Origin: Corynebacterium liangguodongii
GTDB taxonomy: Bacteria > Actinomycetota > Actinomycetes > Mycobacteriales > Mycobacteriaceae
Length of the DNA stretch: 64,000 nt
Assembly (NCBI RefSeq): GCF_003070865.1
Contig: NZ_CP026948.1
Span: 806,001 to 870,000 of the forward strand
Direction: 5' to 3'
Shown here: positions 8,692 through 18,785 of the stretch, piece by piece
Position numbering within the stretch: position 1 is the stretch's first letter
Layout: the number at the start of each line of letters is the position of its first letter
The notes under the pieces: model-generated
The model's input: only the letters and a program-made list of their open reading frames with translations
The model's database searches: none
What the model was told of the DNA's origin: nothing
Position numbers and translations under genes: made by a program

Positions 8692-10091
8692 TAGTTGCGG
8701 TCGGTGTTAGCCATCGAGAGCACGTCGAGGCGGCGATCGAGCTCGTCTTCAGTGAGCTTCTCGCCGTCGACGAAGCCCAGGGTGATGACGGTCTCGCGGA
8801 TCGTCTTGCCCTCCTTGAGCGCGGTCTTGGCCACCTTGGCGGCGTTTTCGTAGCCAATCGCCGAGTTCAGCGGGGTGACGATGGACGGCGAGGACTCCGC
8901 CAGGGTCTGCATGCGCTCGATGTTCGGCTCGATGCCGTCGACAAGCTTGGTGGCGAATTGGCGGGCCGTGTTCGCCAGCAGACGGGCGGACTCGAGCACG
9001 TTGCGGGCCATGACGGGGATGAACACGTTGAGCTCGAACTGGCCCTGCGTTCCGGCGAAGGCGACGGCGGCGTCGTTGCCGATGACCTGGGCGGAGACCT
9101 GCGTTGCGGTCTCGCACAGCACGGGGTTGACCTTGCCCGGCATGATGGAGGAGCCCGGCTGGAGGTCCGGCAGGTGGATCTCCGCGAAGCCGGCGAGCGG
9201 GCCGGAGCCCATGAGCCGGATGTCGTTGGCGATCTTGTAGAACGACACCGCCACCGAGCGCATCGCGCCGGAGAACTCGACGAGGCTGTCGCGGTTGGCC
9301 TGGGCCTCGAAGTGGTTGGCCGCCTCGGAGAGCTGCTCAACACCGGTGAGCTTGACCAGCTCCGCGGTGACGCGCGCACCGAAGTCAGCCGGGGTGTTAA
9401 TCCCGGTGCCCACCGCGGTGCCGCCGATCGCGAGCTCGCCGAGGTGGCGCAGGCTCGCCTCGACGCGCTCGATGCCGAGCTCGATCTGGCGGGCATAGCC
9501 GGAGAACTCCTGTCCCAGGGTCACCGGGGTGGCGTCCATCAGGTGGGTGCGCCCGGACTTGACCACGGTGTGCCACTCCTTCGCCTTCGCGGCGAGCGAG
9601 TCGTGGAGCACGCGCAGGCCCGGGATGAGGTCAGAGACGGCGGCCTCGGTGGCGGCGACGTGGGTCGCGGTGGGGAAGGTGTCGTTGGAGGACTGGCCCA
9701 TGTTGACGTCGTCGTTCGGGTGGACCTCAACCCCGCGAGCCTTGGCGATGGAGGCGATGACCTCGTTCGTGTTCATGTTCGACGAGGTGCCCGAGCCGGT
9801 CTGGAAGACGTCGATCGGGAACTGGTCGTCGTGCTTGCCCTCGGCGATCTCGTGCGCGGCCGCGATGATCGCGTCGGCCTTGTCGGCCGGGAGGTTTCCC
9901 ATATCCTTGTTCACCTGCGCGCAGGCGGCCTTGAGCAGGCCGAGCGCGCGGATCTGCTGGGACTCCAGGCCGCGGCCGGAGATGGGGAAGTTCTCCACCG
10001 CGCGCTGAGTCTGTGCGCGCCACAGCGCGTCCACGGGGACCTTGACCTCGCCCATGGTGTCGTGCTCGATGCGGTATTCCTGTTCAGCCAT
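8691..10091 (-). CDS. fumC: Fumarate hydratase class II
   Basis: FumC interconverts fumarate and L-malate in the TCA cycle, in the cytoplasm. The 466-residue product carries the aspartase/fumarase signature [11 protein letters not shown] (313-323), the substrate-binding GSGTSSNMN (99-107) and [11 protein letters not shown] with His183. Length is standard for the homotetrameric class II enzyme. AGGAGAGAGAC precedes the ATG. The downstream MFS gene overlaps it by one base. glpX lies 38 bp upstream in the same direction, suggesting a glpX-fumC-MFS transcript. Confidence 0.98.
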   Translation of the reverse strand: MAEQEYRIEHDTMGEVKVPVDALWRAQTQRAVENFPISGRGLESQQIRALGLLKAACAQVNKDMGNLPADKADAIIAAAHEIAEGKHDDQFPIDVFQTGSGTSSNMNTNEVIASIAKARGVEVHPNDDVNMGQSSNDTFPTATHVAATEAAVSDLIPGLRVLHDSLAAKAKEWHTVVKSGRTHLMDATPVTLGQEFSGYARQIELGIERVEASLRHLGELAIGGTAVGTGINTPADFGARVTAELVKLTGVEQLSEAANHFEAQANRDSLVEFSGAMRSVAVSFYKIANDIRLMGSGPLAGFAEIHLPDLQPGSSIMPGKVNPVLCETATQVSAQVIGNDAAVAFAGTQGQFELNVFIPVMARNVLESARLLANTARQFATKLVDGIEPNIERMQTLAESSPSIVTPLNSAIGYENAAKVAKTALKEGKTIRETVITLGFVDGEKLTEDELDRRLDVLSMANTDRN

Positions 10092-10129
10092 GTCTCTCTC
10101 CTAAAAATCTTGGGTGCTTACTGCTACTG

Positions 10130-11146
10130 CTATTCCGTCGGGTCAGAGTAGTCGACGACGGAGAACTCCTGCAGCTTCGACAGCTGGTGGATGGACTCCA
10201 CGAAGCGCACCGTGCCGGAGGTGCCTCGCATCACCAGAGAGCGGGTCGTCGCGCCGTTCTTGCGGTAGGACACCCCGCGCAGCATGTCGCCGTTGGTCAC
10301 GCCCGTCGCGGCGAAGTAGCAGTTGTCGGTGGAGACCAGGTCGTCGATGGTGAGCACCCGGTCGAGGTCGTGCCCGGCGGCGAGGACGCGCTCGCGTTCC
10401 TCGTCGCTCTGCGGGGCCAGCTGGCCCTGGATCTCGCCGCCGAGGCACTTCAGGGCGCACGCGGCGATGACGCCCTCAGGAGTGCCGCCGATGCCCATCA
10501 TGATGTCGATCGAGTTCGTGTCCTGCGCCGCGGAGATCGCGCCGGCGACGTCGCCGTCCATGATGAAGCGAACCTTCGCGCCCGCCGCGCGGATGTCCTC
10601 GACGAGCCCAGCGTGGCGGGGGCGATCGAGCACCACCACGGTGACCTCTGCAGGCTTGATGCCCTTGGCCGCCGCGACAGAGCGGACGTTGTCCGCCACC
10701 GACGCAGTGATGTCGATCTTGCCCACGGCATCGGCGCCGACGGCGATCTTGTTCATGTAGAACGCATCCTTGGGGTTATACATCGCCCCGCGCTCGGCTG
10801 CGGCGATGACGGAAATGGCGTTCGGGCGGCCCTCCGCCATGAGGCGGGTGCCGTCGACCGGGTCGACCGCGAGGTCAACCTTCGCGCCCTCGCCGTTGCC
10901 GACCTTCTCGCCGTTGTAGAGCATGGGGGCTTCGTCCTTTTCGCCCTCGCCGATGATGATGACGCCGTCCATGGTGACGGAGTTGATCATTTTGCGCATC
11001 GCGTCCACGGCTGCGCCGTCGCCCTCGTTCTTCTTGCCGCGGCCAACCCAGCGGCCGGAGGCAAGCGCCGCCGCCTCAGTCACTCGCACCAGCTCGAGGG
11101 CGAGGTTGCGGTCCGGGTATTGGGTGGGGACGGTCTGGTCAGACAT
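10130..11146 (-). CDS. glpX: Fructose-1,6-bisphosphatase class II
   Basis: GlpX dephosphorylates fructose 1,6-bisphosphate in gluconeogenesis; corynebacteria rely on this class. The 338-residue product shows the lithium-sensitive phosphatase metal-site motifs [15 protein letters not shown] (about 70-84) and [12 protein letters not shown] (about 97-108), plus [12 protein letters not shown] near 224. AGGAGG precedes the ATG at 11146. It is followed by fumC and diverges from the DUF4245 gene. Confidence 0.97.
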   Translation of the reverse strand: MSDQTVPTQYPDRNLALELVRVTEAAALASGRWVGRGKKNEGDGAAVDAMRKMINSVTMDGVIIIGEGEKDEAPMLYNGEKVGNGEGAKVDLAVDPVDGTRLMAEGRPNAISVIAAAERGAMYNPKDAFYMNKIAVGADAVGKIDITASVADNVRSVAAAKGIKPAEVTVVVLDRPRHAGLVEDIRAAGAKVRFIMDGDVAGAISAAQDTNSIDIMMGIGGTPEGVIAACALKCLGGEIQGQLAPQSDEERERVLAAGHDLDRVLTIDDLVSTDNCYFAATGVTNGDMLRGVSYRKNGATTRSLVMRGTSGTVRFVESIHQLSKLQEFSVVDYSDPTE

Positions 11147-11263
11147 GGGTGGCAGCCTCCTGAGCTACATAAGTGGGGCAATATCGCCTCCCCATTGTGT
11201 CACTTGTGGCCGCGCATCCGGCTTATTGTTCCTCATTCGGGGGTACGTGCCATACTTAAGCTC

Positions 11264-11806
11264 GTGGCAGGCGAGAACAAACCCCGCATCTTTACCGACG
11301 GGCGCGACATGCTTATCAACGTCGCGCTCATCATCGTGGCCATGCTCGCCGTCGTCGGGTTTACGGGACTGTGCTCCTTCAACCCCGGTGCCCCTGAGCA
11401 GGGGCCGGTCCAAGAGGTCGACGCCCGAGCCTTTATCGACCTCGAGTCGCGCGCCGTCGATTTTCCCGTGCGCTACCCCGAGGTCCCCGCAGAGTGGGTG
11501 GCCAACTCCGCGCGTCGCACGATGGTCGGGGGAGCGCCGGCGCCGGTCATCGGGTGGGTCACCCCCGCGGGCAGCTACCTCCAGCTCACCCAGACGGCGG
11601 CTTCGCTTGACGACGCCATCTCCGCCGTCGACCCCACCCCGCGCGAGCTGGCCCGCACGGAGGCCATCTCGGGCCACGATGCCGAGGTCTATGCAGCGCC
11701 CGGCGTCCGCGACATCTGGGCGGTCGACGCGGGGCAACGGCGGCTCGTCGCCACCGGCGCCGCCACCGACGAGGAGTTCCGCGAGCTCATCGCGGCGGCG
11801 CTCTAG
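11264..11806 (+). CDS. DUF4245 family membrane-anchored protein
   Basis: This 180-residue protein has a short cytoplasmic head, one transmembrane helix (about residues 20-40, [20 protein letters not shown]) and an extracytoplasmic domain. The sequence fits DUF4245, a mycobacterial/corynebacterial family commonly placed between glpX and xseB. The GTG at 11264 is chosen because the helix then begins at about residue 20; the open frame continues far upstream only as an antisense shadow of glpX. No clear Shine-Dalgarno is seen. Its stop overlaps that of the convergent xseB by two bases. Confidence 0.85.
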   Translation: MAGENKPRIFTDGRDMLINVALIIVAMLAVVGFTGLCSFNPGAPEQGPVQEVDARAFIDLESRAVDFPVRYPEVPAEWVANSARRTMVGGAPAPVIGWVTPAGSYLQLTQTAASLDDAISAVDPTPRELARTEAISGHDAEVYAAPGVRDIWAVDAGQRRLVATGAATDEEFRELIAAAL

Positions 11807-12063
11807 CTATCGGCGGGTTGTTGCGATTGGGCGATGGCTTCCTCGACGCGCTTCGAGGCGCCGTCGAGGAGCACCTCGCACCGCTTCGCCAGTGCCTCTC
11901 CGCGCTCCCAGTACTTCAGCGACTCGTCTAGGCTCATCTGCCCGAGCTCGAGGATCTTGACCGTTTCGACGAGCTGGTCGCGGGCCTCTTCGTAGCTCAA
12001 GCTTGCTGGGTCTTCGAAGGCGTTTTCTCCCGGGTGTCCGGCGCCGAATGTGGTCTCTGCCAT
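11803..12063 (-). CDS. xseB: Exodeoxyribonuclease VII small subunit
   Basis: XseB is the small subunit of exonuclease VII, which degrades single-stranded DNA. The 86-residue product contains [18 protein letters not shown] and [23 protein letters not shown], the conserved helical core of the family. It follows xseA by 25 bp on the same strand. The ATG at 12063 gives a normal family length; the longer frame upstream reads into xseA. Confidence 0.95.
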   Translation of the reverse strand: MAETTFGAGHPGENAFEDPASLSYEEARDQLVETVKILELGQMSLDESLKYWERGEALAKRCEVLLDGASKRVEEAIAQSQQPADS

Positions 12064-12088
12064 GGGTTTTATCCTCTCTGTCGTGGTT

Positions 12089-13330
12089 CTAGTCTGCCTG
12101 GTGTGTGGCAATCGATGCCGCTGTGACCGAGCCATCGGCCACGCGCATGCGCAGCTGCGAGCCCGGCGGGGCTTGCTCGATGCTCGTGACCACCTGCGCC
12201 TCTGAGCCATCGCGGGGCACAACCTGGACGACCGCGTATCCGCGGGCGAGCGTTGCCGCCGGGCCGAGGGCGGCGACCTGCGAGCGCAGGGCCGCAACGC
12301 GGGAAGATTCCTCGCGCACGAGGTAGGTGATGTCGCGGCGAATCAGTGAGCGGGCGCGGTCGAGCTCGTCGCGGCGCTGCTCCAGCGTTGCCATCGGGTT
12401 GGCCAGCGCGGGGCGGGAGCGCACCGCGCGAAGAGAGGAGCGTTCCCGCTCCACCCAGCCGCGCAGCGCGGCGCTCGTGCGCGCGCGGGCCTCGGCAATA
12501 AACGCGCGCTCCTGCGCGGCATCCGGGACCACCCGCTTGGCGGCATCCGTCGGGGTTGCAGCGCGCAAGTCGGCGACGTTGTCGAGCACCGGGTTATCGG
12601 GTTCGTGACCGATCGCGGAGACCACCGGGGTGCGCGCCGCGGCGACCGCGCGTTGCAGCGCCTCCTCGGAGAAAGGAAGGAGGTCCTCGACGGAGCCGCC
12701 GCCGCGGGCGATGATGATGACGTCGACCTCGTCGTCAGCGTCGAGGCGGCCCAGCGCCTCGACGATCGCGGGTACGGCAGTCGCGCCCTGGACCGGGGTA
12801 TTGATCACGGTGAAAGACACCGCGGGCCAGCGGGACTGGGCCACCGACATGACGTCTCGCTCCGCCGCTGAGCCCTTCCCCGTGATGAGGCCGATGGTGC
12901 GTGGCAGGTAGGGCAGCGGGCGCTTGCGCGCCGGGTCACAGAGGCCCTCGGCGGCGAGCTTCTTGCGCAGCTGCTCGATGCGGGCGAGCAGCTCGCCTTC
13001 GCCGACGTGGCGGATGTCGGTGACATACATCGAGAACCTGCCCCGGCCCGGATAGAACGCGGGCTTACCCAGGACCACGACCCGGTCGCCTTCCTTGAGC
13101 GGGGTGGGCATGCTCCTGATAAGCGACGTCTCCGCGGTGAGCTCCACAGAGGCCTGCTCCTGGGTGTCGCGCAGCGTGAGGTAAGACATCCGCCACGACG
13201 GCTTCACGCCCACCTGCGTGAGCTGGCCCTCCACCCACAGCCACCCGAGGCGTTCGATCCACTGCTTCACGCTGGAATTGAGCTTGGACACCGGCCACGG
13301 ATTCTCCGGCGTGCTCTTCGGTTTCGTCAC
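12089..13330 (-). CDS. xseA: Exodeoxyribonuclease VII large subunit
   Basis: XseA is the catalytic subunit of exonuclease VII. The 413-residue product has the N-terminal OB fold ([24 protein letters not shown]), the catalytic domain with [17 protein letters not shown] (about 144-160), the [18 protein letters not shown] block (about 206-223) and [26 protein letters not shown] (split around 243-268), followed by coiled coil. The GTG start has AAAGGGGA upstream. The two xse genes form an operon divergent from ispH. Confidence 0.97.
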   Translation of the reverse strand: MTKPKSTPENPWPVSKLNSSVKQWIERLGWLWVEGQLTQVGVKPSWRMSYLTLRDTQEQASVELTAETSLIRSMPTPLKEGDRVVVLGKPAFYPGRGRFSMYVTDIRHVGEGELLARIEQLRKKLAAEGLCDPARKRPLPYLPRTIGLITGKGSAAERDVMSVAQSRWPAVSFTVINTPVQGATAVPAIVEALGRLDADDEVDVIIIARGGGSVEDLLPFSEEALQRAVAAARTPVVSAIGHEPDNPVLDNVADLRAATPTDAAKRVVPDAAQERAFIAEARARTSAALRGWVERERSSLRAVRSRPALANPMATLEQRRDELDRARSLIRRDITYLVREESSRVAALRSQVAALGPAATLARGYAVVQVVPRDGSEAQVVTSIEQAPPGSQLRMRVADGSVTAASIATHQAD

Positions 13331-13410
13331 CGCGTCCCCTTTCTCGATTCGCTCGGTTCAGTCTAGCGGCCCCGGCTTTTCCGGCCGCCTATTCTTTTAG
13401 ACTGCTTTTG

Positions 13411-13416
13411 GATACT
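13411..13416 (+). promoter_or_regulatory. Candidate -10 for a leaderless ispH transcript
   Basis: GATACT preceded by TTTTG lies 9 bp before the ispH ATG and no Shine-Dalgarno is present between them. The expected start of transcription therefore falls within a few bases of the start codon, as in leaderless actinobacterial genes. Confidence 0.5.
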
Positions 13417-13425
13417 CTTGGTTCC

Positions 13426-14379
13426 ATGACTGATCAGGCTAAAAACATCCTTCTTGCCGCGCCCCGCGGGTACTGTGCGGGGGTCGACCGGGCCGTCGAG
13501 ACCGTGGAGAAGGCGCTGGAGAAGTATGGCGCGCCGGTCTACGTGCGCAAGCAGATCGTGCACAACAAATACGTCGTGGAGACGCTGGAGAAGCGCGGCG
13601 TGATCTTCGTTGAGGAAACCGATGAGGTCCCTGAAGGCGCGCACCTCGTGTTTTCCGCGCACGGCATCTCCCCGGCGGTGCGCGAATCGGCCGTGGAGCG
13701 CAACCTGTTGACGCTTGATGCGACCTGCCCTTTGGTGACGAAGGTGCACAACGAGGCCAAGCGCTTCGCTCGCGATGGCTACCACATCCTGCTCGTCGGC
13801 CACGAGGGCCACGAGGAGGTCGAGGGGACGGCCGGTGAGGCGCCCGAGGTCACACACCTTGTCGACGGCGTCGCCGGCGTCGACGCACTGCCGGACTTTG
13901 CCCCGGAGCAGAAGCTGGTGTGGCTGTCCCAGACGACGCTGTCCGTCGACGAGACGATGGAGATTGTCACCAAACTCCACGAGCGCTTCCCGCACCTAGA
14001 AAACCCGCCGAGCGATGATATTTGCTACGCCACCCAGAACCGGCAGGTGGCGGTCAAGGCGATCGCGCCGAAGTGCCAGCTTATGATCGTGGTGGGCTCG
14101 CAAAACTCCTCGAACTCGCGGCGGCTGGTTGAGGTCGCGCTCGAGGCGGGTTCACAGGAGGCCCACTTGGTCGACTACGCCGCGGAGATCCAGGAAGAGT
14201 GGCTCGAGGGCGTGGAGACCATCGGCGTGACTTCGGGGGCGTCGGTGCCGGAGATCCTCGTGCGTGAGGTGCTGGAGTTTCTCGCCGAGCGTGGCTTCGG
14301 CACCGTCGAGCAGGTCACGACCAGCACGGAGACTATCACGTTCTCCCTGCCGCGGGACCTGCGGCCGGCCCGGGTCTAG
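13426..14379 (+). CDS. ispH: 4-hydroxy-3-methylbut-2-enyl diphosphate reductase
   Basis: IspH makes IPP and DMAPP in the last step of the MEP pathway. The 317-residue product has all three iron-sulfur cysteines: Cys17 in [12 protein letters not shown], Cys102 in [11 protein letters not shown] and Cys201 in [11 protein letters not shown], with the SSNSRRL block before the C-terminus. The ATG at 13426 is chosen; an in-frame ATG six codons upstream would overlap the likely -10. It supplies precursors for the cis-prenyltransferase at 2.9 kb. Its end overlaps the convergent DUF6542 gene by 4 bp. Confidence 0.97.
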   Translation: MTDQAKNILLAAPRGYCAGVDRAVETVEKALEKYGAPVYVRKQIVHNKYVVETLEKRGVIFVEETDEVPEGAHLVFSAHGISPAVRESAVERNLLTLDATCPLVTKVHNEAKRFARDGYHILLVGHEGHEEVEGTAGEAPEVTHLVDGVAGVDALPDFAPEQKLVWLSQTTLSVDETMEIVTKLHERFPHLENPPSDDICYATQNRQVAVKAIAPKCQLMIVVGSQNSSNSRRLVEVALEAGSQEAHLVDYAAEIQEEWLEGVETIGVTSGASVPEILVREVLEFLAERGFGTVEQVTTSTETITFSLPRDLRPARV

Positions 14380-14909
14380 CGTTGGTCTCGCTCCACGCGG
14401 GCTAAGATTTCTTCGACGCTAAGGGTGCGCTCGCGCGTGCGGCGGTTCGAACGCGCTATGCGGCGGCGCTCCGCGCGCTCAGCGCGAGCGATGGCGGCGT
14501 TGTGGCGTCGCAGGAGGCTATAGCGCACCGCGGCGATGATGAGCGCGCCGAGGGTCGCCGCGGCGAGGACGGGGAAGAGCTGGAGGACGGGGTAGGCGAT
14601 CACGAGCGCGTCCGCGCGCGAGAGCGCCGCCGAGGTTGATGCGGCGATGCCCCACCCGGTGGCCAGCGCCGCGACGACGAAGAGCAGCGGGATGAACGCC
14701 ACGGTGAGAAACAGCCCGCGCGGGTTGACCAGGGTCGCGCAGGAGAGCGCGGCGATGGTGAAAAGCGCGAGGAACGGCCACGAGATCTGACCCGCGTGGA
14801 CAGAGAGCAGCGCGCCCGTGAACAGGGCGGCGCCGACGATGGCGATGGAAGACACCGTGGGAATGCCCTCGAAGGCTGGGCGTTGGGCGCGGGGCAAGAC
14901 GTGTGACAC
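14376..14909 (-). CDS. DUF6542-like multi-pass membrane protein
   Basis: The 177-residue protein has four hydrophobic helices (about residues 17-120, including [19 protein letters not shown] and [18 protein letters not shown]) and a strongly basic, Arg-rich cytoplasmic tail. This matches the corynebacterial DUF6542 proteins usually found between ispH and rmuC. The GTG at 14909 is chosen; it lies 5 bp after the rmuC stop, so the pair is likely cotranscribed. Function is unknown. Confidence 0.75.
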   Translation of the reverse strand: MSHVLPRAQRPAFEGIPTVSSIAIVGAALFTGALLSVHAGQISWPFLALFTIAALSCATLVNPRGLFLTVAFIPLLFVVAALATGWGIAASTSAALSRADALVIAYPVLQLFPVLAAATLGALIIAAVRYSLLRRHNAAIARAERAERRRIARSNRRTRERTLSVEEILARVERDQR

Positions 14910-14914
14910 GTGCT

Positions 14915-15952
14915 CTACATTACCGCGTGGCGCGGCGCCGCGGACACGCTCTCGAGGTGCGGCGAGCCGGAGCGTCGGGGCCCGACCACGCCGAGCTGCT
15001 CGAACTTCCGCGCGGTGACCATGACCCGCGAATCGAGGGAGGCGAGCGTGGAGTTGTACGCCTCGACGGCGCGCTCGAGGGACTGGCCGATCTTGTTGTA
15101 GTGCTCGCTCATGGTGCCGAGGCGCTGATAGAGCTCTGTGCCGAGACGCTGGATTTCTTTTGCCTGGTCCGCGGCCGCCTCGTTGCGCCAACCGAGGGAG
15201 ACGGTGCGCAGCAGCGCGAAAAGCGTCGTGGGGGTGGCGATGACGACGTCGCGGGCAAACGCGTAGTCGAGAAGCTCGGGGTCGATGGCAAGCCCGGCGT
15301 CGAGGAAGGGATCGGCGGGGACGAACATGACGACGAACTCCGGGGTGGGGTGGAAGGCGGCGACGTAGGCCTTGGCGGAGAGCGCATCGACGTGGGAGCG
15401 CATGAGGTGGGCGTGCCTGCGCATGTACGCCTGCTTTTCCTCCGGGTCATCGGTGTTGAGGGCGTCGAGGTAGGAGGAAAACGGCACCTTGGCATCGACG
15501 ACGATGTGGCGCCCGCCGGCAAGGCGGATGATCATGTCGGGGCGGACCCTGGTGCCGTCGGCAAGAGCGGTGACTTGTACGTCGAAGTCGCAGTGCTCGA
15601 CCATGCCGCCGAGTTCGACGACCCGCTGGAGCTGCACCTCGCCCCAGCGCCCGCGTGTCTGGGGCGAGCGCAGCGCGGAGATGAGCTGGTCCGTGCGGTC
15701 CGCCAGGCGGGCCGAGGTGCGGGTAATGGATTGTACCTGACTGGCCAGGGCGTTCATCGCGAGCGCCCGGTCTTCGTCTAAGTCGTCGAGCTGAGCGGCG
15801 AGCCGTTCGAGCGCCGCCGAGATCGGCTCCGCGTCAAGCGCCGGCGGGCCGACAGGGGCAGCGTGACGACGCTCATAGGCGCGGCCGACGAAGAACCCGG
15901 CGAGCGCGGTGGCGAGCAGAAGGAGGACAACGAGTCCGGGTGCAACATGCAT
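14915..15952 (-). CDS. rmuC: RmuC family DNA-recombination-limiting protein
   Basis: RmuC proteins are predicted nucleases that limit inversions at short inverted repeats. The 345-residue product has an N-terminal membrane anchor (about residues 4-22), a coiled-coil segment, and the conserved nuclease-like core: RGRWGEVQLQRVVELGGM, RPDMIIRLAGGRHIVVDAKVPFSSYLDAL and FARDVVIATPTTLFALLRTV. The ATG at 15952 is preferred to one six codons earlier because the anchor then starts at once. It is followed by the DUF6542 gene. Confidence 0.9.
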   Translation of the reverse strand: MHVAPGLVVLLLLATALAGFFVGRAYERRHAAPVGPPALDAEPISAALERLAAQLDDLDEDRALAMNALASQVQSITRTSARLADRTDQLISALRSPQTRGRWGEVQLQRVVELGGMVEHCDFDVQVTALADGTRVRPDMIIRLAGGRHIVVDAKVPFSSYLDALNTDDPEEKQAYMRRHAHLMRSHVDALSAKAYVAAFHPTPEFVVMFVPADPFLDAGLAIDPELLDYAFARDVVIATPTTLFALLRTVSLGWRNEAAADQAKEIQRLGTELYQRLGTMSEHYNKIGQSLERAVEAYNSTLASLDSRVMVTARKFEQLGVVGPRRSGSPHLESVSAAPRHAVM

Positions 15953-15999
15953 GTCTACACCTTGCCACACGGTCCGGACACGCCCTTAACCGTATCGAA

Positions 16000-17409
16000 C
16001 TAGTGTTCCTCTCGGGTGGTTTTCTTGCGTCGCGCGCGGGACAGCTCGCGCATGACCGCCCTCCAGCTCGTGCTCCCGCCTCTGGATCGCGCGTGGGTTT
16101 CGTCCGTGGCCACGGGGGTTTGCGCCCATGTCCTCTCGCCAATCCATTCGCGACGCTCGAAGACCGACTCGCGCTGCTCGACCTCGGCGATCTCGCGCCC
16201 CTCCGGGGTGGCAAACGTGATGGAGGCGGCCGTGCGCTCGCCGGAATGGATCGTGATCATGTCCATGATGTAGCGGAAGACCACGGCGACCATCGCGGCT
16301 GCCGGCACCGCGAGGAATGCCCCGACCAGGCCGAAGAGGCCGCCGCCGATGGTGACGGAGACGAGCACGATCACCGGGTGGAGGTCCATCGCCTTGGATT
16401 GCAGCACGGGGGAGAGCACGTTGCCCTCGAGCTGCTGGACCAAGATGACGATGGCGAGAACGATGAGGGCCTCGGTGAGACCGAGCGAGACGAGCGCGAC
16501 GAGCACGGCGAGCGCGCCGGCGACGACGGCGCCGACGATCGGGATAAAACCGGCGGCGAAGGTGATCACGGCCAGGGTAAAGGCCATGGGAACCCCGACG
16601 AGCCAGACTCCGGTGCCGATGACCGCGGCGTCGACAAAAGAGACGATGGCCTGGGCGCGGATGTAGCCCGAGAGTGTCCGCCACGCCCGCGTGAGCAGCT
16701 CGGTGGCGTGCAGGCCGGTGCGCCCCCCGGTCGCCCCGCGCAGCCAGGGCAGGAAGCGGGGGCCGTCTTTCAGGAAGAAGAACGTCAACACGAGCACGAC
16801 CATGAGCGTGACCATAAGGCCAGCGGCAGTCCCGATGCCGGCGAAGACACCACCGGCGATCGCTCCGGCCTGGTTTTGCAGCCAGCTCGAGAGCTGGTTG
16901 ACACCGTCGTTGAGTTCGTCGGGGTCGAGGTTGAGCGGCGGGCCCTGCATCCACAGCTGGAGGCGCTGCAGGCCCTCGAGGCCCTGGATGGCCAGCACGC
17001 GCGACTGTGACGCGACGTCCGGGGCGACGAGGGAGACCAAGGCCGCGCCGAGGCCGAAGAACGCGAGCAGCGAGATGGCCGCGGCCAGGCCCCCGGGGAG
17101 GTGGAGCCTGCGCAAGGCAGAGGCCACAGGCGCGAGCACGGTGCACACAATGAGGGCGAGGATGACCGGGAGGATGCCCTCCCAAAAGGCCCCGATGAGC
17201 ATCGCCAGGGCGTAGAGGAACACGCTGACGATGAGGATGCGCAGGGTAAACATTGCCGCCGACTTCAGCCAGCTGTTGAGCACGACGCCCCGGTCGACCC
17301 GTTGACGCGGGCCCGTCCCTTCTGTGGCCTCTGTGGCCCCTGTGTCCTCTGTGTTCTCTGTGTCCCCAGTGTGTTCGGGTTCTTCAGGCGTAGTCACGCG
17401 AACCATCAT
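16000..17409 (-). CDS. AI-2E family transporter (PerM/YdiK-like)
   Basis: The 469-residue protein has an acidic low-complexity N-terminus (about residues 8-35, Thr/Glu/Asp repeats), eight predicted helices and the family motif block ITFAAGFIPIVGAVVAG followed by QQLEGNVLSPVLQSKAMDLHP, which identifies the AI-2E/PerM group. The C-terminus is a charged Arg/Lys/Glu tail. These permeases export various small molecules or ions; the substrate cannot be stated. Start 17409 is one of two adjacent ATGs. It diverges from ychF across 48 bp. Confidence 0.88.
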   Translation of the reverse strand: MMVRVTTPEEPEHTGDTENTEDTGATEATEGTGPRQRVDRGVVLNSWLKSAAMFTLRILIVSVFLYALAMLIGAFWEGILPVILALIVCTVLAPVASALRRLHLPGGLAAAISLLAFFGLGAALVSLVAPDVASQSRVLAIQGLEGLQRLQLWMQGPPLNLDPDELNDGVNQLSSWLQNQAGAIAGGVFAGIGTAAGLMVTLMVVLVLTFFFLKDGPRFLPWLRGATGGRTGLHATELLTRAWRTLSGYIRAQAIVSFVDAAVIGTGVWLVGVPMAFTLAVITFAAGFIPIVGAVVAGALAVLVALVSLGLTEALIVLAIVILVQQLEGNVLSPVLQSKAMDLHPVIVLVSVTIGGGLFGLVGAFLAVPAAAMVAVVFRYIMDMITIHSGERTAASITFATPEGREIAEVEQRESVFERREWIGERTWAQTPVATDETHARSRGGSTSWRAVMRELSRARRKKTTREEH

Positions 17410-17443
17410 GCCCCATCGCGCCCAGGCGCGTCGGGGGGTGGGA

Positions 17444-17449
17444 TAGGAT
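17444..17449 (+). promoter_or_regulatory. Candidate -10 for a leaderless ychF transcript
   Basis: TAGGAT lies 8 bp before the ychF GTG with no Shine-Dalgarno between them. The transcript should begin at or next to the start codon. Confidence 0.5.
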
Positions 17450-17457
17450 TGTCTCCC

Positions 17458-18543
17458 GTGAGTCTTACCCTTGGAATTGTCGGCCTGCCCAACGTGGGGA
17501 AATCCACCCTCTTTAATGCCTTGACGCGTAACGACGTCCTCGCGGCGAACTACCCGTTCGCCACCATCGAGCCGAACGTCGGCCTCGTCGAGCTGCCCGA
17601 CCCGCGCCTGCAGCGGCTGGCGGAGATCTTCTCCTCCGAGCGCATCCTCCCGGCGACGGTGTCTTTTGTGGATATCGCCGGCATTGTCAAGGGCGCCTCC
17701 GAGGGCGAGGGGATGGGCAATGCGTTCCTCGCCAACATCCGCGAAGCCGACGCGATCTGCCAGGTCGTGCGCGCCTTTTCCGACGACAACGTCATCCACG
17801 TCGATGGCAAGGTCGATCCCGCCAGCGACATCTCCGTGATCAACACCGAGCTCATCCTGGCGGACCTGCAAACCATTGAGAAGGCCCTGCCGCGCATGGA
17901 AAAGGAAGGCCGCAAGAACAAGGACGTCGCGGCCCAGGCCGAGGAGGCGAAGAAGGCCCAGGCTGTTCTGGAGGACGACCGAACGCTCTTCGCCGCCGCC
18001 AAGTCCGGTGAGATTGACCTCGCGCTGGTGCGCGATCTTCACCTAATGACGGCGAAGCCCTTCCTCTACGTGTTTAACTCCGACGAGGCTGTGCTGACCG
18101 ACGAGGCGCGCAAGGCCGAGCTGCGCGATTTGGTGGCCCCGGCCGAGGCTGTGTTCCTCGACGCCCAGACCGAAACCGAGCTGCTCGAGCTTGACGCCGA
18201 TGACGCGGCCGAACTGCTCGCGGCCGTGGGACAGGACGAGCCAGGGCTGGCGACGCTGGCCAAGGCCGGCTTTGACACGCTCGGCCTGCAGACCTACCTG
18301 ACGGCGGGCCCGAAGGAGTCGCGTGCCTGGACCATCCGCAAGGGCGACACCGCACCGAAGGCGGCAGGCGTGATCCACTCTGACTTCGAGAAGGGGTTCA
18401 TCAAGGCCGAGATCGTCGCCTTCGACGACTTGGATGAGCTCGGATCGATGGCCGAGGCGCGAGCCAAGGGCAAGGTGCGCATGGAGGGCAAGGACTACGT
18501 CATGGCGGATGGCGACGTCGTGGAGTTCAAGTTCAACGTCTAA
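17458..18543 (+). CDS. ychF: Redox-regulated ATPase YchF (Obg-family)
   Basis: YchF is a universal ribosome-associated P-loop ATPase. The 361-residue product has GLPNVGKS (9-16), the FATIEPNVG switch I, DIAGIVKGASEGEGMGNAFL (about 67-86), a central coiled coil with KNKDVAAQAEEAKKAQ, and the C-terminal TGS-like domain ending GDVVEFKFNV. The GTG at 17458 gives the normal N-terminus; earlier frames are antisense to the permease. Its 3' end is duplicated twice downstream as direct repeats, and the gene itself is intact. Confidence 0.97.
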   Translation: MSLTLGIVGLPNVGKSTLFNALTRNDVLAANYPFATIEPNVGLVELPDPRLQRLAEIFSSERILPATVSFVDIAGIVKGASEGEGMGNAFLANIREADAICQVVRAFSDDNVIHVDGKVDPASDISVINTELILADLQTIEKALPRMEKEGRKNKDVAAQAEEAKKAQAVLEDDRTLFAAAKSGEIDLALVRDLHLMTAKPFLYVFNSDEAVLTDEARKAELRDLVAPAEAVFLDAQTETELLELDADDAAELLAAVGQDEPGLATLAKAGFDTLGLQTYLTAGPKESRAWTIRKGDTAPKAAGVIHSDFEKGFIKAEIVAFDDLDELGSMAEARAKGKVRMEGKDYVMADGDVVEFKFNV

Positions 18544-18546
18544 CGT
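18511..18546 (+). repeat. ychF 3'-end direct repeat, copy A (native)
   Basis: The last codons of ychF plus the stop form the first of three direct repeats. Positions 18520-18546 are identical (27 bp) to 20409-20435, and 18511-18539 are identical (29 bp) to 21074-21102. It is the upstream boundary of the TIR-SLATT interval and behaves like an attachment or recombination site. Confidence 0.9.
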
Positions 18547-18785
18547 GTAGAGGCGCTGCCGAGTCGCGCCGTGAACGTTCTGCATGAATTGGGGCTGCCC
18601 GGAGAGCGTCCGAGAGGCCCTTCGCGGTAAGTCAGAACTCCGTGCGCGACCAAGTCGGTAGAGAGGTGTGGAGACCCCTAGCTTCCGCTCGGTGCTGCCG
18701 GTGGGTCGCAGGCGATCGAAACTCTGGAGATGCGTATCCTTGGCGCAGGGGTCTGCGCCGCGGCAGGCCCAGAGGAGGAACGTTC
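18547..18785. other. Non-coding leader between ychF and the TIR gene
   Basis: About 240 bp without a credible gene separate copy A from the TIR start. The segment has no strong hairpin with a T-run. It ends in AGAGGAGGAACG, the ribosome-binding site of the TIR gene, and probably also carries the cassette promoter, which I cannot place. Confidence 0.4.

Noticed and set aside
8958..11806. Long plus-strand frames antisense to fumC and glpX
   Set aside because: They are shadows of the real enzymes. Only the last 180 codons of the frame ending at 11806 form a real gene (DUF4245 from GTG 11264).
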